From Clostridia bacterium (lineage in GTDB: Bacteria; Bacillota_A; Clostridia; Christensenellales; Aristaeellaceae): a DNA stretch of 15,517 nucleotides. Positions 6,199 to 13,301 of the stretch are shown here, in pieces. Each line of letters starts with the position of its first letter. The first letter of the stretch is position 1. The translations under genes were made by a program, and so were the position numbers. The notes below the pieces were generated by a model. The model saw nothing but the letters and a program-made list of their open reading frames with translations, was not told the origin of the DNA and searched no databases. The stretch spans positions 1 through 15,517 of the forward strand of contig JAFQOY010000158.1 in assembly GCA_017412025.1 (NCBI GenBank), written 5' to 3'.

Positions 6199-7314
6199 AT
6201 GGAATATACGACGATAGAAAAGCTGGGCGCCAAGGTATCCCGCCTGGGCTTTGGATGTATGCGTTTTCCGGTGACGTCTGAAGGCGAGATCGACGAGCAG
6301 CGCGCGGCCAAGATGCTGGATACGGCGTTTCAGGCCGGCGTGAATTATTTCGATACGGCATATTTTTATCATAACAGGACGAGCGAAGCGTTCGTGGGCC
6401 GCGTACTCAAGGCATATCCGCGCGAGAGCTTCTATCTGGCGACCAAGCTGCCCATGTCCCTGATCAATACGCTCGACGAGGCGAAGGAGATCTACGAGGG
6501 ACAGTTTAAGACCATGCAGGTGGAGTATTTTGATTTCTATCTGCTGCACTGCCTCAATACCCGCAACTGGCAGGCTGTGCTGGACAATGGCATCCTTGAT
6601 TTCCTGCTGGAAGAGCAGAAGAAGGGCCGTATCCGCTATCTCGGCTTCTCCTTCCACGATACCTATGAGGTGTTTGAGCAGATCCTGACTTATCGCGACT
6701 GGGATTTCTGCCAGATCCAGTTCAATTATATGGATACGGACGTGCAGGCCGGCATGAAGGGTTATGAGCTGGCGACGCAGCGCGGCATTCCGGTGATTGT
6801 GATGGAGCCGGTCAAGGGCGGAAGCCTGGCAACGCTCAGCGAGGATATTGCCGTCAAATTCCGCCAGGCACGTCCGGAGCTGTCCGTCGCTTCCTGGGCG
6901 ATGCGCTGGGTCGCGGGCATGGACAACTGCAGGGTCATCCTTTCCGGCATGTCCGACGAGGCGCAGGTTGAGGATAACCTCAAGACCTTTGACAAGCTGG
7001 AAACGCTGAGCGAGGCGGAGATGGCTGTGATCGACGAGGTGCGTAAAATGATCACGGAGCGCACGTTTGTCGCCTGCACAAACTGCAAGTACTGCATGCC
7101 CTGCCCCTTTGGCGTGGACATCCCGGGCAACTTTGCGATGATGAACAACTTTGCCAAGTATTCCAACGAAGCGCGTCTGCGTTTCCAGTGGAAGGATATG
7201 GAAGAGAGAGCGCGCGCGAATGCCTGCAGGAGCTGCGGCAAATGCGAGAGCGCATGCCCGCAGGCGCTGCCCATCCGCGAGAAGCTGCATGAGATCGCGG
7301 CAAGGATGGCCTGA
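6199..7314 (+). CDS. Aldo/keto reductase with C-terminal 4Fe-4S domain
   Basis: 371 residues from the ATG at 6199, AGGAGG at 5-nt spacing; an open frame extending far upstream crosses the rubrerythrin terminator and is not used. The N-terminal TIM-barrel aldo/keto reductase domain (about 5-285) shows the catalytic tetrad D52, Y57, K83 and H117. The C-terminus has two ferredoxin-like cysteine sets, C293/C296/C299/C302 and C343/C346/C349/C353, each ending in Cys-Pro or followed by Pro, so two [4Fe-4S] clusters are likely. This fusion class is common in anaerobes; the substrate is unknown, and it probably couples carbonyl reduction to ferredoxin or NADPH electrons in the cytoplasm. It is transcribed alone. 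Confidence 0.92.
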   Translation: MEYTTIEKLGAKVSRLGFGCMRFPVTSEGEIDEQRAAKMLDTAFQAGVNYFDTAYFYHNRTSEAFVGRVLKAYPRESFYLATKLPMSLINTLDEAKEIYEGQFKTMQVEYFDFYLLHCLNTRNWQAVLDNGILDFLLEEQKKGRIRYLGFSFHDTYEVFEQILTYRDWDFCQIQFNYMDTDVQAGMKGYELATQRGIPVIVMEPVKGGSLATLSEDIAVKFRQARPELSVASWAMRWVAGMDNCRVILSGMSDEAQVEDNLKTFDKLETLSEAEMAVIDEVRKMITERTFVACTNCKYCMPCPFGVDIPGNFAMMNNFAKYSNEARLRFQWKDMEERARANACRSCGKCESACPQALPIREKLHEIAARMA

Positions 7315-7334
7315 GAGAGGATCAAATGAACAGA

Positions 7335-7363
7335 AGCGGCCGCTTGACAGGCCGCTTTTCTTG
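7335..7363 (+). terminator. Reductase terminator with a -35 box in its loop
   Basis: AAGCGGCC (7335-7342) pairs with GGCCGCTT (7350-7357) around GCTTGACA-type loop sequence, then TTTTCTTG. The loop holds the TTGACA of the next promoter. Confidence 0.75.
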
Positions 7364-7372
7364 TGATATCAT
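7344..7372 (+). promoter_or_regulatory. Sigma-A promoter of the metal ATPase
   Basis: TTGACA (7344-7349), 17-nt spacer, TATCAT (7367-7372). It is nested inside the upstream gene's terminator, and its -10 overlaps a perfect dyad at 7368-7393. Confidence 0.85.
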
Positions 7373-7393
7373 TTCATTAATCCATGAAATGAT
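7368..7393. promoter_or_regulatory. Perfect 10-6-10 operator-like dyad at the ATPase promoter
   Basis: ATCATTTCAT (7368-7377), six nt, ATGAAATGAT (7384-7393). It covers most of the -10 and the start region. Size and place fit a dimeric winged-helix metal sensor such as an ArsR/SmtB protein, but half-site order (TTCA outer, TGAA inner) is not the classic one. Confidence 0.6.
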
Positions 7394-7429
7394 GAATTGT
7401 ATACTGACGGTTTTCGGAGGTGTATCAAA

Positions 7430-9481
7430 ATGAAAGAAACGCATACGCATAGCTGCTGCAGTCATGAGAATTGTCATGCTGAAAAGCATGGCGGCTGCAA
7501 AGACGCATACAAGCATGAGGAAGCGCAGTGCAGCTGCGGACATGACCGAGAGGCAGACCGCTGCAGCTGCGGACATGACCATGAAGAGCAAGGCTGCAGC
7601 TGCGGACATGAAGAGGGAGGCTGCAGCTGCGGGCATGACCATGGCAACGAAAGTGCAGTGCGAAAAGAACTGCCGCGCCTTTTGGCTGCGCTTGCGCTGC
7701 TGGCAGCGGGCCTGCTGCCGCTTCCGGGTGTGATGAAAGCGCTGTTTTTGCTTGCTTGCTATCTGGTGTCCGGCTATGACGTGCTGTTGGCTGCGTACAG
7801 GTCGCTCAGACGGGGCAGGATGTTCAACGAGAGCTTCCTGATGTCCGTCGCATCGCTTGCGGCCATGGCCATCGGAGAGATGACAGAGGGCTGTGCGGTC
7901 ATGCTGTTTTATCAGATTGGCGAATGCTGCCAGTCGTACGCGGTCGGGCGTTCGCGCAGAAGGGTCAGAGCATTGCTTTCTCTCAGGGCGGAGGAGGCGT
8001 ATGTGCTGCGCGGCGGCGAATTCACGGCTGTCGATCCCGCAGACGTGAAGGTGGGCGAAGAAATCCGCATCCGGCCGGGCGAGCGCGTGCCGCTTGATGC
8101 GGTGGTGCTTTCCGGCGTATCGGAGATGGACGCCTCGGCGCTGACGGGCGAGAGCGTGCCGCAGTGCGCAGAGCCGGGCGGCGAGGTGCTGGCGGGCTTT
8201 GTGTCGCTCAGCGGCATGATCACCGCGCGCGTGATAAGGCCGCTTGAAGAGTCATCCGTCAGCAGGATCCTCAGGCTTGTGGAGGAGGCGCAGGAGAGAA
8301 AGGCGCCGGCAGAGCGCTTCATCACATCGTTTGCCCGCCTGTATACGCCGGTCGTCGTCGGGCTTGCGGCGCTGCTGGCGCTGGTTCCGCCGCTGCTGCT
8401 GGGCGATTTCAGGGCCTGGCTGTACAGGGCGCTCACGTTTCTCGTGGCTTCCTGTCCATGCGCGCTGGTGCTTTCCGTGCCGCTTTGCTATTTTGCCGGC
8501 ATCGGTTCTGCAGCGCGAAGCGGCCTGCTGATCAAGGGTGGAGACAGCCTTGACGCGCTCTGCCGCGTGCGCACATTTGTGATGGACAAAACGGGCACGC
8601 TGACAACGGGCAGCTTTGCAGTGACGCGTGTCTGCCCGCAGGAAGGATTTACGCAGGAAGAGGTGCTTTCTCTGGCTGCAGGGGCGGAGAAGGACAGCGT
8701 GCATCCGCTGGCGCAGGCTGTTGTGCGGGCTGCGGAGGCGCGCGGCGTGGCGGCGGCAAACATGCGGCTGGAAAAGGAGATTGCAGGAAGGGGCGTACGT
8801 GCGGTCGATGATCGGGGACGCTGTATCCTGGCCGGCAATGCGGCGCTGATGCGTGAAAACGGCGTACGGCTGGCGGAGACGGCGGGCGCAGAACCGGGCG
8901 CGCACATCTGTGTCGCACGGGATGGAAGATTTGCGGGATGGATCGTTCTGAGCGATACGATCCGGGAGGGCGCTGCTCAGACGATTGCGCAGCTGCATGG
9001 CATGGGCGTGAAGCGCACAGTGATGCTCACCGGCGACCGGGAAGCGCCTGCAAAGGCTGTGGCAGAGGCGCTGGGCGTCAGCGAGGTGCATGCCGGCCTG
9101 CTTCCTCAGGATAAGCTTGTGCATCTGGAGGCTATCTGCGCGCAGGGCGGCGCGGCGTTTGTCGGCGACGGTATCAACGACGCGCCGGCGCTGACGCGCG
9201 CAGACGTGGGCATTGCGATGGGCGCGCTGGGCGCCGATGCAGCCATAGAAGCGGCGGACATCGTGCTGATGACGGATGACATTGCGCGCCTGCCGGATTG
9301 CCTGCATGCCGCAAGGCGCGTGCGCATGCTTGCTGTTCAGAACGTCGTGATTGCCCTTGGCGTAAAGATTCTGGTGCTTGCGCTTGCTGCGCTGGGCATG
9401 GCCGGCATGTGGGCGGCCGTGTTTGCGGATGTGGGCGTGGCGCTGATCTGCGTGCTCAACGCGATGCGGGCGATGCAGTGA
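7430..9481 (+). CDS. P1B-type Zn/Cd/Pb-exporting ATPase
   Basis: 683 residues; CGGAGG nine nt before the ATG. It pumps soft divalent metals (zinc, cadmium, lead) out of the cytoplasm. Residues 1-72 are a Cys/His-rich tail with four CSCGH repeats and no HMA fold. Then come two membrane helices (about 82-122), a helical pair (134-170), the actuator domain with TGES (239-242), a helical pair (302-325, 333-357) with the CPC metal site (342-344), the phosphorylation site DKTGT (D386), HP (425-426), TGDR (534-537) and GDGINDAP (579-586). The last two helices carry K646 and D668, matching the conserved Lys and Asp of ZntA-type pumps. Its promoter bears a strong dyad. An ArsR-type sensor lies two genes away. 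Metal preference is inferred. Confidence 0.95.
   Translation: MKETHTHSCCSHENCHAEKHGGCKDAYKHEEAQCSCGHDREADRCSCGHDHEEQGCSCGHEEGGCSCGHDHGNESAVRKELPRLLAALALLAAGLLPLPGVMKALFLLACYLVSGYDVLLAAYRSLRRGRMFNESFLMSVASLAAMAIGEMTEGCAVMLFYQIGECCQSYAVGRSRRRVRALLSLRAEEAYVLRGGEFTAVDPADVKVGEEIRIRPGERVPLDAVVLSGVSEMDASALTGESVPQCAEPGGEVLAGFVSLSGMITARVIRPLEESSVSRILRLVEEAQERKAPAERFITSFARLYTPVVVGLAALLALVPPLLLGDFRAWLYRALTFLVASCPCALVLSVPLCYFAGIGSAARSGLLIKGGDSLDALCRVRTFVMDKTGTLTTGSFAVTRVCPQEGFTQEEVLSLAAGAEKDSVHPLAQAVVRAAEARGVAAANMRLEKEIAGRGVRAVDDRGRCILAGNAALMRENGVRLAETAGAEPGAHICVARDGRFAGWIVLSDTIREGAAQTIAQLHGMGVKRTVMLTGDREAPAKAVAEALGVSEVHAGLLPQDKLVHLEAICAQGGAAFVGDGINDAPALTRADVGIAMGALGADAAIEAADIVLMTDDIARLPDCLHAARRVRMLAVQNVVIALGVKILVLALAALGMAGMWAAVFADVGVALICVLNAMRAMQ
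7529..7638 (+). repeat. In-frame tandem repeat encoding CSCGH metal motifs
   Basis: TGCAGCTGCGGACATGA occurs at 7529, 7562, 7595 and (one change) 7622, spaced 33, 33 and 27 bp, always in frame. Each encodes Cys-Ser-Cys-Gly-His-(Asp/Glu). Spacing in whole codons suggests expansion and contraction under selection for metal-binding repeats. Confidence 0.85.
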
Positions 9482-9490
9482 AGCGTCCCT

Positions 9491-9517
9491 CCTGCGCATG
9501 CTTGACAGAAGCGCAGG
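9491..9517. promoter_or_regulatory. Hairpin flanking the -35 of the acidic-protein gene
   Basis: CCTGCGC (9491-9497) and GCGCAGG (9511-9517) surround a loop that holds TTGACA (9502-9507). It begins 10 nt after the ATPase stop. There is no T-run, so termination would be weak. Confidence 0.5.
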
Positions 9518-9530
9518 GGCGTGATATCCT
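9502..9530 (+). promoter_or_regulatory. Sigma-A promoter of the acidic-protein gene
   Basis: TTGACA (9502-9507), 17-nt spacer, TATCCT (9525-9530); the start codon at 9558 gives a leader of about 20 nt. Confidence 0.75.
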
Positions 9531-9557
9531 AACCATATCAAGCAAAAAGGAGAATGA

Positions 9558-9911
9558 ATGATGGAAGAGATCGTACGCAGCGAGCATCGCGCGATTGTGT
9601 TTAAGATGAACCGCAAGCAGGCGGCCAACATTGCCCGCTATATCAAGGATCATTCCGGTTCGCCGGAGACGATCTTTGCCGTGGATGTGGATACGATGGA
9701 GCTGATCATCCAGGCGAAGAACGCCACGGAGGACGATATCATCGTGCTGGAAGGCGAAGAAGACGTCTTTGAGGTGGAGGAAGAGACCATCGAGGAAAAC
9801 GAAGAGGTCTGGGAAGCCATCGAGGATGCGCTGGAAGGCTTTGCCGATCAGGTGGAAGAGAAGATTGACGCTGTCGCCGACAAGATCGAAGAGATCATCG
9901 ACGGCGAGTAA
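9558..9911 (+). CDS. Small very acidic protein of unknown function
   Basis: 117 residues; AAGGAG (9547-9552) fits either of two adjacent ATGs (9558 or 9561). I do not recognise the family. Residues 1-60 look like a small alpha/beta unit (basic around FKMNRKQAANIARYIKDH, then strand-rich IFAVDVDTMELIIQ). The last 60 residues are nearly half Asp/Glu and form long amphipathic helices with I/V/A spacing (DQVEEKIDAVADKIEEI). There is no signal peptide and no cysteine. It follows the metal ATPase but has its own promoter, so a metal-buffering or partner-binding role is only a guess. It starts with consensus signals and is clearly a real gene. Confidence 0.8.
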   Translation: MMEEIVRSEHRAIVFKMNRKQAANIARYIKDHSGSPETIFAVDVDTMELIIQAKNATEDDIIVLEGEEDVFEVEEETIEENEEVWEAIEDALEGFADQVEEKIDAVADKIEEIIDGE

Positions 9912-10071
9912 TACGATTCTCAAATCAATCTGTGCCGTCTTTTCGCATCTTTTCCGTCCTGTCGTTGCTTCGTTCCAGTCAACGTAGCGCCGCTGCGCTT
10001 CCTTTCGCTCAGCTTAGACAGGATAAAAAATCTGCTGAAAAATCAGGCATATACTGATCCGGGAATCGTAT
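9911..10071. mobile_element. MITE-like palindromic element
   Basis: ATACGATTC (9911-9919) and GAATCGTAT (10063-10071) are perfect inverted ends 143 bp apart. Inside, CCTGTC (9959-9964) and GACAGG (10016-10021) are nested inverted pieces, and AGCGC..GCGCT forms a central hairpin. No frame encodes a protein. The left end overlaps the last base of the upstream stop codon. The form suggests a non-autonomous miniature element or palindromic repeat; copy number elsewhere is unknown. Confidence 0.45.
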
Positions 10072-10087
10072 AAAACAGGAAAACAGT

Positions 10088-10130
10088 CAGGGTCTGCAGG
10101 AGATGATCGTCCTGCAGACCCTGTTTTTTG
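10088..10130. terminator. Strong bidirectional terminator
   Basis: CAGGGTCTGCAGGA (10088-10101) pairs perfectly with TCCTGCAGACCCTG (10110-10123) around an 8-nt loop, followed by TTTTTT on the plus strand. It lies between the convergent acidic-protein and ArsR genes. Confidence 0.92.
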
Positions 10131-10136
10131 AATGAT

Positions 10137-10499
10137 TCAGAAACCAGAGGATGAATCCCCTTCACGAACATGATCAAGCCCCAGGTGGATGATCTGGTGC
10201 GGATGGCAGTCGGCCAGGCGGTAATAGAGCATCTTGCCGTCGCGGCGCACGGTGATCAGCCGGGCCTGGCGGAGCGCCTTGAGCTGATTGGATATGGCGC
10301 TGGGCGTCATATCCAGCGCCTGAGCCAGACCGCCTGCGCAAAGCTCGCAGCGATCCAGCGCCAGCAGAATTTTAAGGCGCGTATCGGAGCCGATGGTGCG
10401 GAAAAACTCCGCCAGTTTGGCGACGTCTTCCTGCGGCGGCATGGCTTCCCGGGCGAGATCGGGCGTGCAGAGGCTGCAGCCGTGTGCGGAATTGGGCAT
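10137..10499 (-). CDS. ArsR/SmtB-family metal-sensing repressor
   Basis: 120 residues; GGAGG six nt before the ATG. A winged-helix dimeric repressor: helix-turn-helix at about 58-80 (GLAQALDMTPSAISNQLKAL), then the beta wing (LITVRRDGKMLYYRL). The C-terminal helix has D97-x-H99 and H110-x2-E113, exactly the spacing of the SmtB/CzrA alpha5 zinc site. The N-terminus has C8-x2-C11 and the ELC motif has C54 (plus C51), resembling part of the CadC alpha3N cadmium/lead site; the usual second Cys of ELCVC is glycine here. Metal binding should release DNA. Likely targets are its own divergent promoter and possibly the ATPase. Confidence 0.93.
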   Translation of the reverse strand: MPNSAHGCSLCTPDLAREAMPPQEDVAKLAEFFRTIGSDTRLKILLALDRCELCAGGLAQALDMTPSAISNQLKALRQARLITVRRDGKMLYYRLADCHPHQIIHLGLDHVREGDSSSGF

Positions 10500-10531
10500 G
10501 GTTTCCTCCGGAAGGTGTATTTCTATGGCTT

Positions 10532-10560
10532 ATCCTAGCGTATCCATTGGGGTTTGTCAA
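10532..10560 (-). promoter_or_regulatory. Promoter of the ArsR-family gene
   Basis: Read on the minus strand: TTGACA (10560-10555), 17-nt spacer, TAGGAT (10537-10532). The start codon is at 10499. Confidence 0.8.
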
Positions 10561-10569
10561 GCCGACAAA
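10553..10569. promoter_or_regulatory. Dyad between divergent promoters (operator candidate)
   Basis: TTTGTC (10553-10558), five nt, GACAAA (10564-10569). Its arms overlap the -35 boxes of both divergent promoters, so one bound repressor could control both genes. Its sequence is unlike the dyad at the ATPase promoter. Confidence 0.5.
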
Positions 10570-10591
10570 TTGGCGCATTGAACGGTATAAT
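10562..10591 (+). promoter_or_regulatory. Promoter of the DUF11-type gene
   Basis: CCGACA (10562-10567), 18-nt spacer, perfect TATAAT (10586-10591). The -35 is weak, suggesting possible activation or control. Confidence 0.65.
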
Positions 10592-10638
10592 CGCAGGAAG
10601 AACGGGCCAAAGTAATGCACACAAGGAGGTTGATGCCA

Positions 10639-12147
10639 GTGAAAAAGAGGTATTTGCTGCCGCTGCTTCTGCTGCTGATGATGGTTCCTGCGTCTTGCTG
10701 TGCGCAGGCGCTGCCCGAGCTGTTTGGCGCGGCGAAGGACAGTCTGACGGAAGGCCTGTCTCAGGGCGCTGCGATGGCGTATGCGGCGATGGATCAGGAG
10801 CTGACGCTTGAGCTTTCTGCGCCGAGCGGACGTATTGAAGAGGGAAAGACGCTTACGCTTTCCATTGCCGCAGGCAATCCGCGTCCGGTGGAAACGAAGG
10901 TGGTTTTCCGGCTGAAGCTGCCGGAGCGTCTGCAGGCGGCCCAGGATACAACGTGGGAAGCCGTGCTTCCGGCTGCGGAAAGGGACGAGGAGACCGGCGC
11001 GCTTGCGCCGTCTGTGACGGTGCTCACGCGTGAGATTGCGCTGATGCCCGGCGGCGCCAGCGAGGACGTCGCGCTTGAAGCCGAGATGAGCATGGGGACG
11101 CGGTTTTACCGCGCCATGCTTCCGCTTGCGCTGTGTGTGCCGGATGTGAGCGTGTCTGCGCAGGCGCAGGGCACGCAGGGCGGACGGCTGTTTGCGGGCG
11201 ATGTATTTGCATACGAGATCAGGGTTGCAAACGGCGGCACAGCGCCCAAGGATGTGCTGCTCGAGCTTGCGCTGCCTGAAAGCGTGTCGCTGACGGACGC
11301 GCTGCCGGCAGGATTTGCGCTTGAAAACGGAATTGTCCGCGGCCATGTGCGCGCAGAGGCTGCGATGCAGACTGAAGCTGGCATGAAGGATTCGGAGGCT
11401 GTGATCCGTTTTCCGCTGAAGGTGGCGGAGGATACGCTTGAGGGAGACCATGATGCAAACCGGACGCTTTCCGGCGCGCTGCAGGCGGACGGCAGGCGTG
11501 TGCCGCTGCCGCGCGTACAGGTCTGCGGCGCAAAGATCAGCGCGAGGCTGATCAGCGATACCGATAGCCTCAAGACGGGAGAGACGGCCAAGCTGCGCAT
11601 GGTGGTCGTCAATTCCGGCCTTGCGCCTGCTGGCGTGAGCCTTTCCTGCGTGCTGCCGGAGGGACTCAGGCTGGCGGAGGAAGAGGAAGAACGCGAGGCG
11701 ACTCCGGCAGAGATGGCGCACAGCCTGCCGCCGGATGAAGGCGGAGCCGCGGCGCCGGCGGCTGTGAAAAGCGAACCGACGCAGCAGGCTATGAGCAGGG
11801 TGGACGGCGCGCTCGTCTTTGATGTGAAGATGGACGCTGCGAGGGAGACTGCGGATGGCATTGAGGCTGCGACAAAGGTGATTGAGCTCAGCGTCGTGGC
11901 GGATGAAGCGCAGGAGAAAATCAGCGAACGCCTTGTGGGCGCGTCGCTTGCGTGGACGGTAGACGAGGGCGGCGTGCAGCTTGGAGAGGCCGTGGCCATG
12001 CGGGTGTACAGGCCGGGCTTTCTGGGCGTATCGCCGGAGGACTGGAACGGTATTTTCTGGGCGGGTCTGCTGCTGATGGTGACGATCAGCCTGCTGTATG
12101 CCGCTGTCCGCTCAGACAGCCGGGAAGAGGATTTCTGCTGCGAATAA
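10639..12147 (+). CDS. Secreted, membrane-anchored DUF11-like protein
   Basis: About 502 residues. The GTG at 10639 is chosen because AGGAGG (10624-10629) is nine nt upstream and the product then begins with a clean signal peptide (KKR, a leucine-rich core, ASCCAQA cleavage). ATG 10633 and ATG 10615 are in-frame alternatives. The body has repeated beta-sandwich-like segments of DUF11/CARDB character, clearest in LFAGDVFAYEIRVANGGTAP and in LKTGETAKLRMVVVNSG. An acidic Glu-rich linker comes before the third segment. A C-terminal membrane helix (about 472-492) and a short charged tail ending DFCCE anchor it. It is therefore an extracytoplasmic surface protein; function unknown. It is divergent from the metal sensor, and a terminator follows. 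Confidence 0.8.
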   Translation: MKKRYLLPLLLLLMMVPASCCAQALPELFGAAKDSLTEGLSQGAAMAYAAMDQELTLELSAPSGRIEEGKTLTLSIAAGNPRPVETKVVFRLKLPERLQAAQDTTWEAVLPAAERDEETGALAPSVTVLTREIALMPGGASEDVALEAEMSMGTRFYRAMLPLALCVPDVSVSAQAQGTQGGRLFAGDVFAYEIRVANGGTAPKDVLLELALPESVSLTDALPAGFALENGIVRGHVRAEAAMQTEAGMKDSEAVIRFPLKVAEDTLEGDHDANRTLSGALQADGRRVPLPRVQVCGAKISARLISDTDSLKTGETAKLRMVVVNSGLAPAGVSLSCVLPEGLRLAEEEEEREATPAEMAHSLPPDEGGAAAPAAVKSEPTQQAMSRVDGALVFDVKMDAARETADGIEAATKVIELSVVADEAQEKISERLVGASLAWTVDEGGVQLGEAVAMRVYRPGFLGVSPEDWNGIFWAGLLLMVTISLLYAAVRSDSREEDFCCE

Positions 12148-12164
12148 TATAGCAGCGATAAATG

Positions 12165-12193
12165 GCGCCGGAAGATCGGAATCCGGCGCTTTT
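12165..12193 (+). terminator. Terminator of the DUF11-like gene
   Basis: GCGCCGGA (12165-12172) pairs with TCCGGCGC (12182-12189), then TTTT and CCTGTTT. Confidence 0.8.
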
Positions 12194-12330
12194 CCTGTTT
12201 CATATATATGCTGCTCAGGCCTCTGCGGGTTTTCTGCGCGGGGCGTTCGGCCTCCCGTATGGAAGCAAAGGACAGCTGTAAAGATATAAAAAGGGCTGTA
12301 GAGATGGAATCTCCGGCGTTTTGCCATATG

Positions 12331-12355
12331 AAAAAAAGCCGGATGAGCGTCCGGC
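12331..12355 (-). terminator. Terminator of the Myb-like gene
   Basis: On the minus strand GCCGGA (12355-12350) pairs with TCCGGC (12343-12338) and is followed by seven Ts (12337-12331). Nothing else was found in the gap from 12200 to 12330. Confidence 0.8.
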
Positions 12356-12382
12356 CTGCATGATGCGTTCGGCTTATGCAGT

Positions 12383-13279
12383 TCATGGCTCCGGCTGCAT
12401 CAGCGCGCATTCCACGGCGCTCAGCCGGTCGGCTGCACGCTGGCAGAACGAGCTGCTGGCGTCTTTTCTGCTGTGTTCGGGCAGGGCGATGTATTCCTTG
12501 ATCAGCGTCACGATTCCTTCGGTTTCGCTGCGCAGCTGGGCATGGCGTGTCTGCTCGTCGTCCAGCGCGATGCGCAGCATGTCGTTGCGCGCGCTCAGGC
12601 GATCGGCTCTGCGCTGTGCATCCGTATCCATCGCTGACGCAGGGGACGGGTTCTGCGGGCGCAGCGCAAGCTCCATCAGATAATCAAGCGAGGAAAACAG
12701 CTGAGCGAGCCGGGGATCGCCGGACTGCTCGGCGCGCTCCTTCAGCTGAGGCAGGGCGTTTTCCTGTACAGGATCCTGTGAAGCATAGGGGCTGACAAAT
12801 GCAGCGCCCTGCTCGGTCAGGCGATCCATCACACGACGCACCAGATCGGGGCGCGTGCGGACGGTTGACCGGTATTTGTTCTGATAGCGCAGCATTTTGG
12901 AGCGGTCGCCGTCTGCGAGCTGACGCACGCATGCGCGTACGCTCAGCCCCTGCGCCCGTGCGCACAGCACGCGCGCAATGAGCTGCTCTACTTCCTGCGG
13001 TGAAAATGTCTCAAACGGCAGCGTCCGGCCGCCTTCGTCAGCGTCCTGAGAGCGGATCTGCGCATAATAGAAGTTCCGGATGCTGTTGGGCTTGCGGCCC
13101 AGTTCGCGGCTGATTCTGTCAAATACGCTGCGCAGCGATTCGCCCGTGCGCGCCGCGTCTTCAATGCTCTTTTGCAGCAGGGCGATCTCCTGCTTCTGCC
13201 ATCCGCCGTGCGGTCCGCGGATCGGTCGTCCGGGCATGCGCCCGGCTTCCTGATTCATGCAGCCTGAGGCCATCTCCAT
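12383..13279 (-). CDS. Myb-like (RsfA-type) DNA-binding protein
   Basis: 298 residues; GGAGGAG six nt before the ATG. The N-terminus (about 26-72) holds a SANT/Myb-type helix bundle with the typical W27 and the run ELGRKPNSIRNFYYAQ. This pattern belongs to a Clostridial/Bacillus group of regulators that includes RsfA, the forespore regulator. The middle (about 93-125) resembles a second helical DNA-binding region (SPQEVEQLIARVLCARAQG). The C-terminal part (about 220-275) is a charged, probably coiled-coil segment. It is probably a cytoplasmic transcription factor, possibly in sporulation; the role in this organism is not shown. It is divergent from the phosphoglycerate mutase gene. Confidence 0.78.
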   Translation of the reverse strand: MEMASGCMNQEAGRMPGRPIRGPHGGWQKQEIALLQKSIEDAARTGESLRSVFDRISRELGRKPNSIRNFYYAQIRSQDADEGGRTLPFETFSPQEVEQLIARVLCARAQGLSVRACVRQLADGDRSKMLRYQNKYRSTVRTRPDLVRRVMDRLTEQGAAFVSPYASQDPVQENALPQLKERAEQSGDPRLAQLFSSLDYLMELALRPQNPSPASAMDTDAQRRADRLSARNDMLRIALDDEQTRHAQLRSETEGIVTLIKEYIALPEHSRKDASSSFCQRAADRLSAVECALMQPEP

Positions 13280-13301
13280 GTTTTGTCTCCTCCTTCAGGT
13301 T

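Noticed and set aside
6157..7290. 377-codon open frame on the minus strand
   Set aside because: It is antisense to the aldo/keto reductase and shows no recognised domain.
7326..7433. 35-codon frame whose TGA overlaps the ATPase ATG (ATGA)
   Set aside because: It starts before the ATPase promoter and contains the terminator/-35 hairpin, so the pump's transcript would not include it; probably chance.
7529..7638. Short spaced repeats that could suggest CRISPR
   Set aside because: The units are in frame within the ATPase gene and encode metal-binding motifs; the intervals are only 10-16 bp and in register.
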